The notes under the pieces are model-generated. The model saw only the letters and a program-made list of their open reading frames with translations. It did not search any database and was not told the DNA's origin. DNA of 64,000 nt, from NCBI GenBank assembly GCA_965153355.1, contig OZ231127.1:58466001-58530000 (forward strand). The letters are read 5' to 3'. This DNA is from Flaccisagitta enflata (lineage: Eukaryota > Chaetognatha > Sagittoidea > Aphragmophora). Position numbers and translations under genes: made by a program. Shown here in pieces: positions 10,544-20,742 of this stretch; positions within the stretch are counted from its first letter, which is position 1, and each line of letters starts with the position of its first letter.

Positions 10544-11226
10544 CAACAGGTCGCCCAAGGGCAATATGTGGTCAGCGATACCCGTTGCCCTGCTTTTGTG
10601 ATTGTGAATTGGAGTGAGGGGAAGCAGGGCAGCGGCCCCAAAGGGGACGAAGTCCTGTAGAACACAGGGGGACTTTTGTTCGTCCTACCTGAAGAAGTGG
10701 ATGAGATGCTATAGAGGGCTGACTGAAGGCATTCAAGGCCTAAACTGAGGTCTAAGAAGGCTGATATAAGGCCTGAGAATGCTGATTGGAAGCTTGAGAG
10801 GGCTGACTTGAGGCTTGAGAGAGCTGGAATAAGGCTTGAAAGGCCAGAGGACTGATTTGAAGCCTGGGAGCAATAAATTGAGGTTTAGATGGCTGATTTG
10901 AGGCCTGAGAGGCCTCATTAGAGGCATGAGAGGCCAGATTTGAGGCCTGGGAATTTGGATTGAAGGCCTGAGAAGCCAGATTTGAGGCCTGAGAGGCCAG
11001 ATTGGAGGCCTGAGAGGCCAGATTTGAGCCCTGGGAGGCTGGATTTGAGACCTGAGGGGCTGGTTTTGAGGCCTGAGAGGCCAGCTTTGAGGCCTGAGGG
11101 GTCTGATGAAGGGGGGGGACTAACGAATGGACGAACAAACAGATGGATGGACGGATGGACGGTCGAACGAAAGTCCCCCTGTGTTCTACAGGACTTCGTC
11201 CCCTTTGGGGCCGCTGCCCAAAAAAT
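10544..11226 (+). mobile_element. Family C hairpin element with ~20-bp core repeats
   Basis: Head AACAGGTCGCCCAAGGGC, GGTCAGCGATACCCGTTGCCC. An inner arm AGGGCAGCGGCCCCAAAGGG..TCCTGTAGAACACAGG (10625-10680) is repeated inverted at 11170-11222, ending GGCCGCTGCCC then AAAAAA. Between the arms are about 20 diverged copies of a 20-21 bp unit (GAGGCCTGAGAGGCTGGATT) and a GACG/GATG tract. Other copies: 43095, 46526, 50719, 60274. Asn/Ala/Ser-rich frames in the core are artefacts. Confidence 0.75.
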
Positions 11227-11359
11227 GTATGTAATACTTGACTGATTTCTCTGAGCTTGCTAGCAAGAAAAGGATTGGAACAAGTTGTAATTGAGCGAGT
11301 TTTTCCTATTTTGAACTGCCAGAAATAAGAATGAGAAGCATAACACCCTGTAATCTGGG

Positions 11360-11614
11360 GTGAGATTAAAACCTAGGGGCCACTCGGGGTTGCTCAGGTT
11401 GCTTGGGTTGAACCCCGAGTAACTCTGAGCAACCCAAGCTTGGGATTTGCTTGGGGTTTGCTCAGGGTTGCTCGGGGTTGCTCAGGGTTGATAGAAATCC
11501 TTCAATCATTTACTAGAGACAATTCTGAGACAACCCTAAGCAACCCCGAGCAACCCCGGGGTTGCTCAGGGTTGCTAGGGGTTGGATTGGGTTTGGCTCA
11601 GGGTTTAATCTCAC
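11360..11614. mobile_element. Small inverted-repeat element of GGTTGCTCGG units
   Basis: The ends GTGAGATTAAAACC and GGTTTAATCTCAC are inverted. The inside is built from GGGTTGCTC units, some inverted (GAGCAACCCC), so the whole can fold back. No coding. Confidence 0.55.
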
Positions 11615-11699
11615 ATTTTTCTGTTATAGATAATGGGGTGCATAAGGAATAAGGGGTTATAAAATCATTGTGTATGGGTGGGCAAAGACCTTAAATTCT

Positions 11700-11870
11700 C
11701 CCCTTCAACATATACGCACCAATACACAAAAACAAACACAACCGCAACACCTAAAATGTGCGTTTTCACTCTTTCTAACTCAAGTGTGATAGACTGCCGG
11801 ACTGACCAACCAATGGACAGACAAAGAAAATCCATGACTGAAAATAAAAACAAAAGACTTGAGAGAGAGA
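11700..11870 (+). repeat. Diverged GTTGCG-type hairpin-element remnant
   Basis: Contains CCGCAACACC, AAATGTGCGTTTTCACTC, TCAAGTGTGATAGACTGCCG and GACCAACCAATGGACAGACAAAG, a diverged match to the bodies of elements near 46292 and 48908. No ends are preserved. It lies just downstream of the XK/SRCR gene's last open codons. Confidence 0.4.
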
Positions 11871-11943
11871 CAGGGAGAAATCCCGGGATTACGACTTTTT
11901 TTAGTCAGCTACTTGGCCTGGCATTGTTGTTTATGCCTCCTTA

Positions 11944-12216
11944 TCAACATTCTTCGCAGTAACATTCATCTGCAATTGTTAAGTTGGCTCGTATCTTTTC
12001 ACAAGCAGCAGTATTGTTGCTCGGTATGTAGGTAAATTGTGCATAGCAACTGAAATACTCGTCAATAGTTTCTCTGTCATAAGCCATGTCCGAGTAATCG
12101 TACACACGGGGTATTTGAAACATTTCATTTGTGTTGCAGTGAAAGGGGTAGAAATCATTGTAAACCATGCATATCACCGATAGCATCTTGCTTTCAGGGG
12201 CATCTATTGCTTGAAG
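11944..12216 (-). CDS. In-frame 90-codon continuation after the XK/SRCR stop
   Basis: After the TAA at 12219-12217 the same frame stays open for 90 codons and ends at TGA (11946-11944). The translated stretch contains PFHCNTNEMFQIPRV, SCYAQFTY, NNTAACEKI and DECYCEEC: a Cys-rich, N-glycosylation-motif-bearing composition that fits an extracellular continuation. Options: recent nonsense mutation, stop readthrough, sequencing error, or an 18-nt GT..AG segment (GTCAATCGTAACTTCAAG) that contains the stop and would keep frame if removed. An intron that short would be exceptional in animals. I favour a mutation or error, with modest confidence. Confidence 0.45.
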   Translation of the reverse strand, partial: LQAIDAPESKMLSVICMVYNDFYPFHCNTNEMFQIPRVYDYSDMAYDRETIDEYFSCYAQFTYIPSNNTAACEKIRANLTIADECYCEEC

Positions 12217-15003
12217 TTACGATTGACTGTTATTGTAATAATCATAAATAATAGCATTAGTTTCAATATCTATATCTTGCACCCAAAATCCAGGGGACGG
12301 CAAATCTTTAAAATTTTTGAAGGCATCTCTTAGAGTGAGTTCAGTTTCGAGTGAATAAAACGAGGTCGTAGCAATATGTGACTCAATGCGCCCACGTGTC
12401 TCTGTTGAGTCATACTTCAGCCCTTTCATGTAAAATGAACTAATCGTTTTGCAGACGTTTTGAGCTTCACGGAGCCTCATTGCCGTTATGTTGACAAAGA
12501 AAACATACTTAGGCGGCATTGGTTGACGATCGGGACTATGTTTCTGATCTCGTCCAACAAATACAGGACTTTGGTCACTGAAAAACATTCTACCCTTTTT
12601 CTCGTAACATGACTCTGGGATTGCTACGCCAAGGCCATATTGTTCACATTCAGCGAAGTTTTTCTCTTGACCCGTGCATTTTGGATATAGGAAGGGATTT
12701 TTCAGAGTTTCAGCGTGGTTTTCTGGGTAATCCAATTCCCCAAACAGGAACGTTCCTGCCCCTGGATGATAGGTTTTAAGAAGCGAGTATTGCCTGGCAA
12801 CGACCATTCCTATTCTAATGATTTCTTCAGCTGACATACCTTTCACGCAAATAGAGCCTGAGGATTTGCCCCTCGCATCGAAAACGACTGGAAATCCGGT
12901 TTTTGAAGTGCCCATTTCAACTATCGCCAGACGATATGGCTTAGCCTTGAAAGCCAGAGGGTGAATCAGAATTGAAATGAGAATTCCAAACAGGAGAAAA
13001 AACAGGAAAAAGGGAGAACAGTTATTGCAGAATATTTTGGCTAGGTTGATTCGCTTCTTATCGCTTGTCCTCTCTTTATCATTCTCTATGATGGCGTCAC
13101 CACCATAAGGAACAGCTACAACTGATATCTCATCTGAAAGTGTGAAAATACCATTTGTGGTATCGTTGCAAGAAGCGGCTGCATCCTCCTTTGCCTCCAC
13201 ATCATAAAGCTTTCCTTCTGATTTACGATCCAATTCCACCATACTTCCCCCGTCAAGCGTTGAGTCTTCTTTGATATCATTTCCCTCCAAAGAATTCGGG
13301 ATAATGCCGCGACTCTGAGAAATACTCAATTCCGACAACTCGGTCGCATTTGACTCTTCATTCTGAGCGGCAACTGTTGTTCCTGCTTCATTCGCCTTCG
13401 AATCAATGCCTGATTCAGCGTTTTCAGAAACTATTTCAACAAGAGTTTTAAGAGCTTTGTTTGCAAAAATGTACAGTTTACAATTTGCCCCCTGAAGCCG
13501 CAACACAAATCCCAATGCAATATTTAGCGCCGAGGAAACGGTCATTGTAACGAGAAAGACATCTTTAGAGTTGTTAAATTCGAGAAGATTCAGGGCAATT
13601 TCCACTGAATCGCGAGAAAAAAAGATCGCAACAATGAATGACCAAATGCATAACTTGTGGGCCAGGAAAAAAGGTGCTTCGAATCGGTGACAATAGGTGG
13701 AGAAAATAAGTGGCAGGATTCCTAGAAACATTGATACCAAAACTAAAGGCATCATCACGCCAATAAGCGGGAATTTCCCAGAGCTAATTGTAAATGCAAA
13801 AGAGAATTTGCATGTGCCGCCAGTCACAGCCAATTCAGACACCAATAAAAGAACGACAATCAAACGAGAAGCCAATTTCAAATGGGATTTTGATACATAT
13901 TTTCCGTTTGCATCAACTACGTATTTGGAAATACCCAGAACAAGAGAAAGGGCGCTTGAAATGACCGATAGTTGTTGGGTAGTTGTGAGAACTCGCGAGC
14001 CATCATTTCCCTTGGCGCTGACCATGATCAGCTGAGTGAGGTATTGGGGTAAGCTCTCGCTCAATTTTGAATGGCTAGCAAATAATGAAGCGCGATCTAA
14101 CAATTGTTGCAACTGCTTCTCCGTGGATGGAGCGGTGCTTAACTTAAGCTTGAATGATACTATTTGAATTATACAGTATGCATAAACCATGGTGGGGCCC
14201 AAAAGGAAGGCGGATGATATGACTACCAGAATTTTCCATATGCGGGAAAGATAATCTTGGTCTTTGATGTGATAAGAGACGCTGACGAATTGGACAAAGC
14301 CGCCGGCGAATATCCAGAGCCACGTCAGAATGAGGTGAATCGCCTCCAGGTCATACTTCTTGAAGATTTGATCGGAAAACAAGTACTGAAGGCGCTCAAT
14401 CAAGTTGGTATCTATAAGATAAAAAAAGAGTCTACTTGTACGTCAATGAACAAGGCCAAGAGATTTCCAATGAACGTGTCCACGTGAAGATCACTTTTTG
14501 AGCAGTGGCCCCAAAGGGGCCAATGACCTATGCTGTCTCCATCCATTCGTCCGCTCGTCCATCCCCACATTCATCCATCCCTCCATCTATGCATCTGCCT
14601 GCCCATCCATCCATTCATCTGACCACCATTTGTCCGTCCATCCATTTGTCCACCCATCTGGCTGTCCATCCGTCTGTCCATCCATCTGTCCATCCCTCCA
14701 TCCAACCAACTATCTGTCCAACCATCCACCGGTCCATCTAATTGTCGATGTACAAAAATTGAAAAACAATTAAGTGTAAAGCAGTATAGGATTTCAAAAG
14801 AGATGAGAGATGAACATAGTAAAAGCCAATGGGGACGCATCTGAAAACTGAAAGTTTAAAAACCTTGTTTTCATTTTCTAACCTCCAAATTTGTAATCTG
14901 GAAATGTCTTTTCATATTGCTGTCGACCCACAATCATGTCTATACCAATATCCCAAAAGTAAGATCCGACGCCGACTAACATCATCACCAATGTTAGCCA
15001 CAT
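12217..15003 (-). CDS. XK-related-like membrane protein with SRCR-like ectodomain
   Basis: Two exons. Exon 1 (15003-14883) begins at an ATG in good context; donor GAG|GTTAGA. Intron 14882-14412. Exon 2 (14411-12217) follows a strong acceptor (TTTTTTTATCTTATAG). Both are phase 1 and together encode 771 aa. The N-terminus ([10 protein letters not shown]..., then two hydrophobic helices) and the motif ESLPQ at about residues 159-163 followed by a Ser-rich helix resemble XK-related proteins, multi-pass membrane proteins that include phospholipid scramblases. An acidic loop (about 370-500) and one more helix (about 507-528) lead to a region of about 110 residues with [15 protein letters not shown], as in SRCR domains. 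The last 100 residues (AQNVCK..., PGFWVQD) vaguely recall a C-type lectin fold. Scramblase function is not implied. The frame continues past the TAA; see the separate entry. Confidence 0.75.
14493..14872 (-). repeat. Family C tail plus (CATC)n tract inside the XK/SRCR intron
   Basis: TTTTTGAGCAGTGGCCCCAAAG..CAATGACC at 14493-14530 is a family C tail. It is followed by a (CCAT)(CCGT)-rich tract to about 14740 and a degraded GGGGACGCATCTGAAAA at 14832. It accounts for most of the 471-bp intron. Confidence 0.55.
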
Positions 15004-15047
15004 GGTCAACTTTGACGCCAAAATAGTTTCTCAAGCTGCAGCCATCA

Positions 15048-15052
<5 letters not shown>

Positions 15053-15102
<50 letters not shown>
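15053..15102. repeat. (GA)n microsatellite 5' of the XK/SRCR start codon
   Basis: About 25 GA units (CT on the coding strand) some 50 bp upstream of the start codon, so probably in the 5' UTR or promoter. Confidence 0.9.
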
Positions 15103-15127
15103 TGAGAAAAAGACAATGTGTCGTATA

Positions 15128-15302
15128 AACAAGGCCGGATACAAAGCTACCGAAGTCGCGTGCGGGTGGGCAGGGGTCATATTTGAGGTCACCAGACCAT
15201 TTGGGCAGGAGCAGTGAGGTCAAAGAAGTAAAATCATAAAAAAAGTAAAGTGTGACGGACCAACCGACCGACCGACCGACCGACCGACAAAGCGGGTTGT
15301 AA
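15128..15302 (+). mobile_element. GTCGCG-type hairpin element lacking its tail
   Basis: Head AACAAGGCCGGATACAAAGC, GAAGTCGCGTGCGGGTGGGC; body GGGCAGGAGCAGTGAGGTC and AAAGTAAAGTGTGACGG; (GACC)n; ends at AAAGCGGGTTGTA without GTCGCGTGCACGCGAC. A second, long element begins 19 bp later. Confidence 0.7.
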
Positions 15303-15320
15303 AAAATCAGGATGAAGGCA

Positions 15321-16790
15321 AACAAGGCCAACACCTATAAGTCGCGTGCAGGACAAAAATAACTGAACTGACCTGACTCCTTATTGTATCTTTTTATCGA
15401 AAATCAGACTTAAACGCAACCCAAAACAGACCCAAACCAGACTCAAACCAGACTCAAACGAGACTCAAACCAGACTCAAACCAGACTCAAACCAGACTCA
15501 AACCAGAATTAAACCAGACATAAAACAGATTTAAGCCAGACTCAAACCAGACTCAAACCAGACTAAACCAGATTTAAGCCAGACTCAAACCAGACTCAAA
15601 CCAGACTCAATCCAGACTCAAACCAGACTCAAACCAGACTCAAACCAGACTCAAACCAGACTCAAACCAAACTCAAACCAGACTTAAACCAGACTTAAAC
15701 CAGGCTCAAACCAGGCTCAAACCAGGCTCAAACCAGGCTCAAACCAGGCTCAAACCAGGCTCAAACCAGAATCAAACCAGACTCAAACCAGACTCAAACC
15801 AGACTCAAACCAGACTCAAACCAGACTCAAACCAGACTCAAACCATACTCAAACCAGACTCAAACCAGAATGAAACCAAACCAAAACCAGACCAAATCCA
15901 GACCAAAACCAGACCTAAATCAGACCTAAATCAAACATAAACCAGACAAAAACCAGACATGCACCAGACCTAAACCAGACCTAACCCAGACCTAAACCAG
16001 ACATAAATCAGACATGAACCAGTCTTAAACCAGACTTAAACCAAACTTAACCAGACTTAAACCATGCTTAAACCAGACTTCAACCAGACTTAAACCAGAC
16101 TTAAACCAGACTTAAACCATACTTATCTTAAATATCATTTTAACCAGCAGACTTAAACCAGCAGACTTAAACCATTAGACCAGCAGACTTAAACCATTAG
16201 ATTTAAACCAGCAGACTTAAACCAGCAGATTCAAACCAGCATACTTTAACCAGCAGACTTAACCCATTAGATTTAAACCAGCAGACTTAAACCAGCAGAT
16301 TTAAACCAGCAGATTTAAACCAGCAGACTTTAACCATCAGACTTTACCCAGCAGACATTAACCAGCAGACTTTATGACCAAAGATGACCAAAGATGACCA
16401 AAAATGACCAAAATGACCAAAATGACCAAAAACGACCAAAAATGACCAAAAATGACCAAAAATGACCAAAATTGATCAAAAATGACCGAAATGACCAAAA
16501 TGACCAAAATGACCATAAATAACCAAAAATGACCAAAAATGACCAAAAATGACCAAAAATGACCAAAAATGACCAAAATGACCAAAATGACCACAATGAC
16601 CAAAAATGACCAAAAATGACCAAAAATGACCAAAAATGACCAAAAATGGTCAAAAATGACCAAAATGACCAAAATGACCAAAATGACCAAAATGACCAAA
16701 ATAACCAAAAAATGACCAAAAATGACCAAAAATGACCAAGAATGACCAAAAATGACCAAAAATGATCAAAAATGACCAAAAATGACCAGA
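15321..16790 (+). mobile_element. Long hairpin element, tail truncated
   Basis: Head AACAAGGCCAACACCTATAA, GTCGCGTGCAGG; (AAACCAGACTC)n from about 15420 to 16110; separator TTATCTTAAATATCATTTT; (AAACCAGCAGACTT)n to about 16372; (AAAAATGACC)n to about 16785. The (GACC)n tract and terminal hairpin are absent, replaced by unrelated DNA (TACTCTGCCACC). Confidence 0.75.
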
Positions 16791-17112
16791 TACTCTGCCA
16801 CCAGTCAAAAAAATCCCAGGATTACATGAAAACACCTTTTGCACAAATAAATTGAATATTTTTTATATTATCATGAAAAAGGCTGGTATCACTTTAGTTG
16901 GACATGCGCTGTTGAAGTGAAGAGACCAACAGACCGATCAGGTGTTGTATAATGTCAAGAACTTTGACCTAAAAGCTCGAAATACACCATAAATGGATAA
17001 CAAATGTATTTCTCTGAATAAAAAGAATGAAAAAAGAAGTTTGTTGGGTAATGGGACAGTGATCGTTATTCTGACTACATATCTATTGCTCGTGTGGTAT
17101 ATCGGTGGATAA
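16791..17112. other. Unassigned DNA
   Basis: AT-rich, no supported feature. Confidence 0.4.
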
Positions 17113-17376
17113 CATCTCATTTTATTCATCCACAGGCACTGGCAGTGTGTCAATACTTCTCCTGCAGAGCTCGTTTATGGCGTTGAGCGCGCGCTGTCAG
17201 AATTCGCAAACATGTGCGGTTGGGAGATCTTTGCTGATTTTGAAGTCATTCAATTCCATTTCTTTCCAACAGAGCAAATAAAGTACTTGGTAACAATCCA
17301 TTCCAGAGCTCTTAATTCATTCTTCCGGATACTGTTCCCGCATATGCAATTCAGGCGGCGACAAAAATCTCTGTAG
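17113..17376 (+). pseudogene. Possible Gypsy-type integrase-tail remnant
   Basis: An 87-codon frame without its own ATG, following TAA at 17110. The segment NTSPAELVYGVERALSEF resembles the NTSPAELVYG.. stretch near the C-terminus of Ty3/Gypsy-like polyproteins, and the downstream YLVTIHSRALNSFFRILFPH could be a decayed version of the following region. Its base composition is more GC-rich than the surroundings. No LTR, RT or protease is visible, so at best it is a short relic. A spliced host exon is the alternative (an acceptor-like TTTATTCATCCACAG ends at 17134). Confidence 0.3.
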
Positions 17377-17910
17377 CTAAATGAAGTAAATACGTTTTTT
17401 TTTGCCTCAGAGGCAAACATTTGCCATGCTTACAGAAGCTCATTATCATTATTGACGTTTGTCAAGCACTCTTTTAGCTTCACGTTTGACCAGACTTTGC
17501 ATTAGAGCCATATCGTCAGTCTTCCCATCCATCACTGTGCTCTATCCGTTTGTTGTGCGTCCATCTTCCCTTTGTGGTGGGCATGCCTATATTGCTTTAT
17601 CAACATAGAGTTTCACCTCCTCCAGTATAAAATGTCGTTGTTGTACTGAGTGTGCTGATACGCCATGCTGCCGACCCATCTTAACATGTTTTTAAATTAT
17701 TTTTTCAAACATTTATAACCATTAGAATATCAATATTTTGACAGATGTAATCCGGAAATGTTGCTCAAAATTGAATTTGCTACAACTTTCCCACCATCTG
17801 TTCTGTCTGTTCTCATTTCGCAGTTGCTAGGGGGCATCAACCCTAGCAACAGCTTGGTGATGCTCCACAGCAAAGGCTAAATGAGCAATATTCTTTCTGA
17901 ACATATTGTG
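17377..17910. other. Unassigned DNA
   Basis: No gene supported. A CTAGCAACAGC / GTTGCTAGGG inverted pair lies at 17823-17855. Confidence 0.4.
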
Positions 17911-18162
17911 GGACTGTTTGCGAGTGTTTTGGAGTGGATAGGCTGATATTGAGAGAATGTGTTATGGACCTTTGGACCTACGGATGGGCGGACACACCTT
18001 TTTATAGAGATGCGAGGACGCATCTTATAATGGTTGGGGACTGTTTGCGAGTGTTTTGGAGTGAATTGGCTGATATTGAGAGAATGCGTTACGGACCTAT
18101 GGACCTATGGACGTACGGATGGACACACCCTCTTATAGAGATGCGAGGACGCATCTAAAAAG
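17911..18162 (+). mobile_element. Tandem dimer of a GATGCG-type hairpin element
   Basis: Two copies of a unit of about 127 bp start with GGACTGTTTGCGAGTGTTTT at 17911 and 18038. Each ends TTATAGAGATGCGAGGACGC and ATCT. Only the second has the canonical CTAAAAA end. The tail stem AGATGCG-AGGA-CGCATCT is perfect in both. The tract is reduced to GGACCTATGGACC. Confidence 0.65.
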
Positions 18163-18705
18163 TAGGGAACCACATAAGACACTGTCTTTACTATCTTTGT
18201 GAAACCGGGCTTGGTCGTACTCAGAGTCAGAGTAATAAATCAAGCTCTTTTGCTTTGAAAAGTACCTAATTATCAAAAAAATCAAGGAAATGCAGCTCAT
18301 TCGAAGTCAGCCGCTATGACTGCTGCTATTGCTGCCATTTATTTCCCTCTTACACCAAGAGATGGCAGTTTTACTGGCCTGAATGGATCAGACAATTTTC
18401 CCAGTAATTTCTTTGCTGAAAATTATTGAGCGTAAAAAAGGCAAAAGAGCTTGATGAATTTTTATATACTTAGATCAAATTGATGTCCCTATTGAAAGTA
18501 GAGACAGCTTACAACTTCCCAATGAGCTTTAAACACTGGAATTTTCGCAAACAGAGATGCCTACTTCAGGTGGCCCTGAAAACAACAATCTATGCAATTG
18601 TCACTAAAGAATATATGGATTAAAGTAGTTTAATTACATATACAGTAAAACATAAAATTATGAGGCACAATGATGGTCGATGCACAAGATAAAAACCAAA
18701 ACATT
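18163..18705. other. Unassigned DNA 3' of the NC..F gene
   Basis: Short open stretch at about 18296-18430 on the plus strand, without domain or splice support. Nothing else seen. Confidence 0.35.
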
Positions 18706-19599
18706 CTATCTTTTCTTCCCAAATAAAGATCCAGATTCTTTGCAGTTAAAGGTGAGATCCTTAATCATATCTCCAAATTTGGGGTAAAGCCTTCGAGCTC
18801 CAATCCAGTTCAAGATTCGTACGGAAAAGTCTGTGCAATTCTCGTTGACCAGATGATAGACCTGCGAGGGGAAAATGGAAGCAGAGCTGAGAAATATGTG
18901 AAATATATTCTAGTTAAAGATATCGGATAGTGTATTTTGGAAGAATTTTATCCATCTAACTGGTACTATGGGTTATTGGAGGTGAACAATGGCCAAAGGA
19001 GCAATGCCCTTTTGAAATGTGCTACAATGAATTTTGCACATTGTTCCAGCAGCAGGCGTGTTCTAAATGTCAATAGTTTAGTCATTGCTGTATAAGAACA
19101 TTGGGAAGAGAATGCTTCTTTCATCTTTCCCGTGCTTCAAATATCATTTCCGTAATGATTACCTCCTATGCTTACCCTACCCGTGTAAACAGATGCCTAG
19201 ACAATATATCAACTATATCACTTCTCTAGCATCATGTATTTGTCATCTATGCCCACCCCCATTATCTCAGGTCTACCCGACATCTACTGTATCACTTCCA
19301 AAGCATTTGTTTGCCCACTACTTTCAAGTACTTGCCATCCCATTTACTTCAGTCTAGACGAGATCTACTGTATCACGCATCACCCATCGAGTTTTGGCTG
19401 TTTTCTTGTTAATTTTCCATCTTTTACCTTCCGCGTTTCTCCTGTTTCAAAGATGACTTTTATGAAATCGAGAATGGTTCTGATTTTGGCTTTGGAGAGA
19501 TCCGGCGTCCCGGCGTCGATCAGATGCACGCAATGACGCCGATAATCCAACTGCCAACGAACCAATTGGGCAGGAGACTCGGAAAACTGCATCACCAGT
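18706..19599 (-). CDS. Last two exons of a protein with an NC..F motif
   Basis: 3' exon 18861-18706 follows a textbook acceptor (CTTCCATTTTCCCCTCGCAG) and encodes 51 residues: VYHLVNENCTDFS..., then LYPKFGDMIKDL and a Lys/Arg end. The preceding exon ends at 19428 (donor AAG|GTAAAA) and starts at 19599 or 19586. It encodes QFSESPAQLVRWQLDYRR..., LSKAKIRTILDFIKVIFETG. Both junctions are phase 0 and the intron is 564 bp. The Y-x-L..NC..F pattern occurs in PPPDE (deSUMOylase-like) and LRAT/NlpC-like thiol hydrolases, where the Cys is catalytic. The similarity is short, so function is left open. Upstream exons were not found; a family C element begins about 90 bp further up. Confidence 0.45.
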
Positions 19600-19674
19600 C
19601 TTGTAAGGACGGCGGTGGGGGGGGGGAGGAGAGGAATGAACGAGACAATGCTCGATGAAAATGGATTGGAAAAT

Positions 19675-19985
19675 AGTCGCAAGAGCGTTAGATGGTCAGC
19701 GGTACCCGTGCCCTGCTTAAGTAGGTTGTTTTTGAAGTTGAGGGGGGAGCAGGGCAGCGGCCCCAAAGGGGTCGATGACCTATGCTTTCACACATATGGG
19801 GAATTTTCTCCTTCTTCTCCTCCTCCTCCACACCCCCCTCCCCCGGCCTCCAGGCCCATATCTCAGCCTGGAGGCCCTTATCCCAGCCTCGAGGCCCAAA
19901 TCCTAGTCTTGAGGCCCAAATCCCTAGAGACTGGAATTTGGGCCAACAGATCAATCAATCAACTGACCAACCAAACATTAGGAGT
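19675..19985 (+). repeat. Family C element, 5' part
   Basis: TTAGATGGTCAGCGGTACCC, GTGCCCTGC, GGGCAGCGGCCCCAAAGGG, GTCGATGACCTATGC, CACACATATGGGG, a CTTCTCCTCC stretch, then ~20-bp units GAGGCCCAAATCCCAGTCTC to 19940. The distal arm is missing. Confidence 0.65.
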
Positions 19986-20061
19986 AATGTCGCATCGTTC
20001 ATGCTTATGTACGACCGACAACAATTATGGAAATTGAATGTTGCGCATTGGCAATGTAGTA

Positions 20062-20181
20062 AACAAGGCCAAGTAGGCCAATAAGGCGCGACGTGTGGAT
20101 CGTCGAACGAATGCATTACCCGACCAACCGACAGACCAACGGACACAGCCAGTTATAGAGGTGCTTTGTCGCACCTAAAAA
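20062..20181 (+). mobile_element. Hairpin-tail element, GTGCG type, intact
   Basis: AACAAGGCCAAGTAGGCC head, GGCGCGACGTGTGG, GACC/GACG tract, GACACAGCCAGTTATAG, hairpin AGGTGCTTTGTCGCACCT followed by AAAAA. Confidence 0.8.
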
Positions 20182-20329
20182 TATCGAATGTATTTGCTAT
20201 GTTTTATTGCGCTCGTATCAACTTTCCGCGGAAAAGATAATATGATTGCCCTGAAACTACTGTCTTTTTCGGAGCAAAATTTTTTGAGCAAGCAATCACT
20301 TTGCAAATACTTTTGATGAGGCTTTTGAC

Positions 20330-20482
20330 TAAATTGACAGCGCAGAAGTAAAAAAATATTCCAAACTTACGAAAAGCTTTCCTCTTTGTAATGTCTACGA
20401 CAATCTAGTCCACATCGTGCATCAGGTCGATGTTTCAAAAGCATCAAGAGATGAATTGATTTTACTTTATAAAGCTAACTGA
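20330..20482 (+). other. Short open stretch of unknown nature
   Basis: About 50 codons after an in-frame TAA, ending at TGA, reading ...SFPLCNVYDNLVHIV, then HQVDVSKASRDELILLY. The composition is protein-like but there is no start codon, splice evidence or recognised family. It may be an exon or chance. Confidence 0.15.
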
Positions 20483-20526
20483 GATGGGTTTAATGGTGTT
20501 GGGTAATTGATAATTAATATTACGTC

Positions 20527-20742
20527 TTACCCCTGCCGTGGAGGGCTGATTTGAGGGCTCGTGGGTCTGTTTTGAAGCCTGGGAAGTGGGAAGGCTACGG
20601 TAGCTTAAACTCTCTAGGCCTAATTCAAAGCTTTCTAGGCCTGATTTAGGTTTGTAAGGAGTAACGGAAAAACAGATTACCCGGTGTGGAGTCATCGGTC
20701 ATCGGCCCCTCCGAGTCTGGGGCCGCTGTCCAAAAATGTCAT
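20527..20742 (+). repeat. Diverged family C fragment
   Basis: GGGCTGATTTGAGGGCTCG..AGGCCTGATTTAGG core units. The tail reads TCATCGGTCATCGGCC and GGGGCCGCTGTCCAAAAA. It keeps the characteristic end of the family without the hairpin arm upstream. Confidence 0.5.

Noticed and set aside
10752-11138. Ser/Asn/Ala/Gln repeat protein (also 46887-47102, 50875-51156)
   Set aside because: Translation of the ~20-bp family C core, in mobile DNA at several loci.
15400-16370. CRISPR-like appearance of regularly spaced short repeats
   Set aside because: The units are contiguous degenerate minisatellites without unique spacers, there are no cas genes, and the window is eukaryotic.
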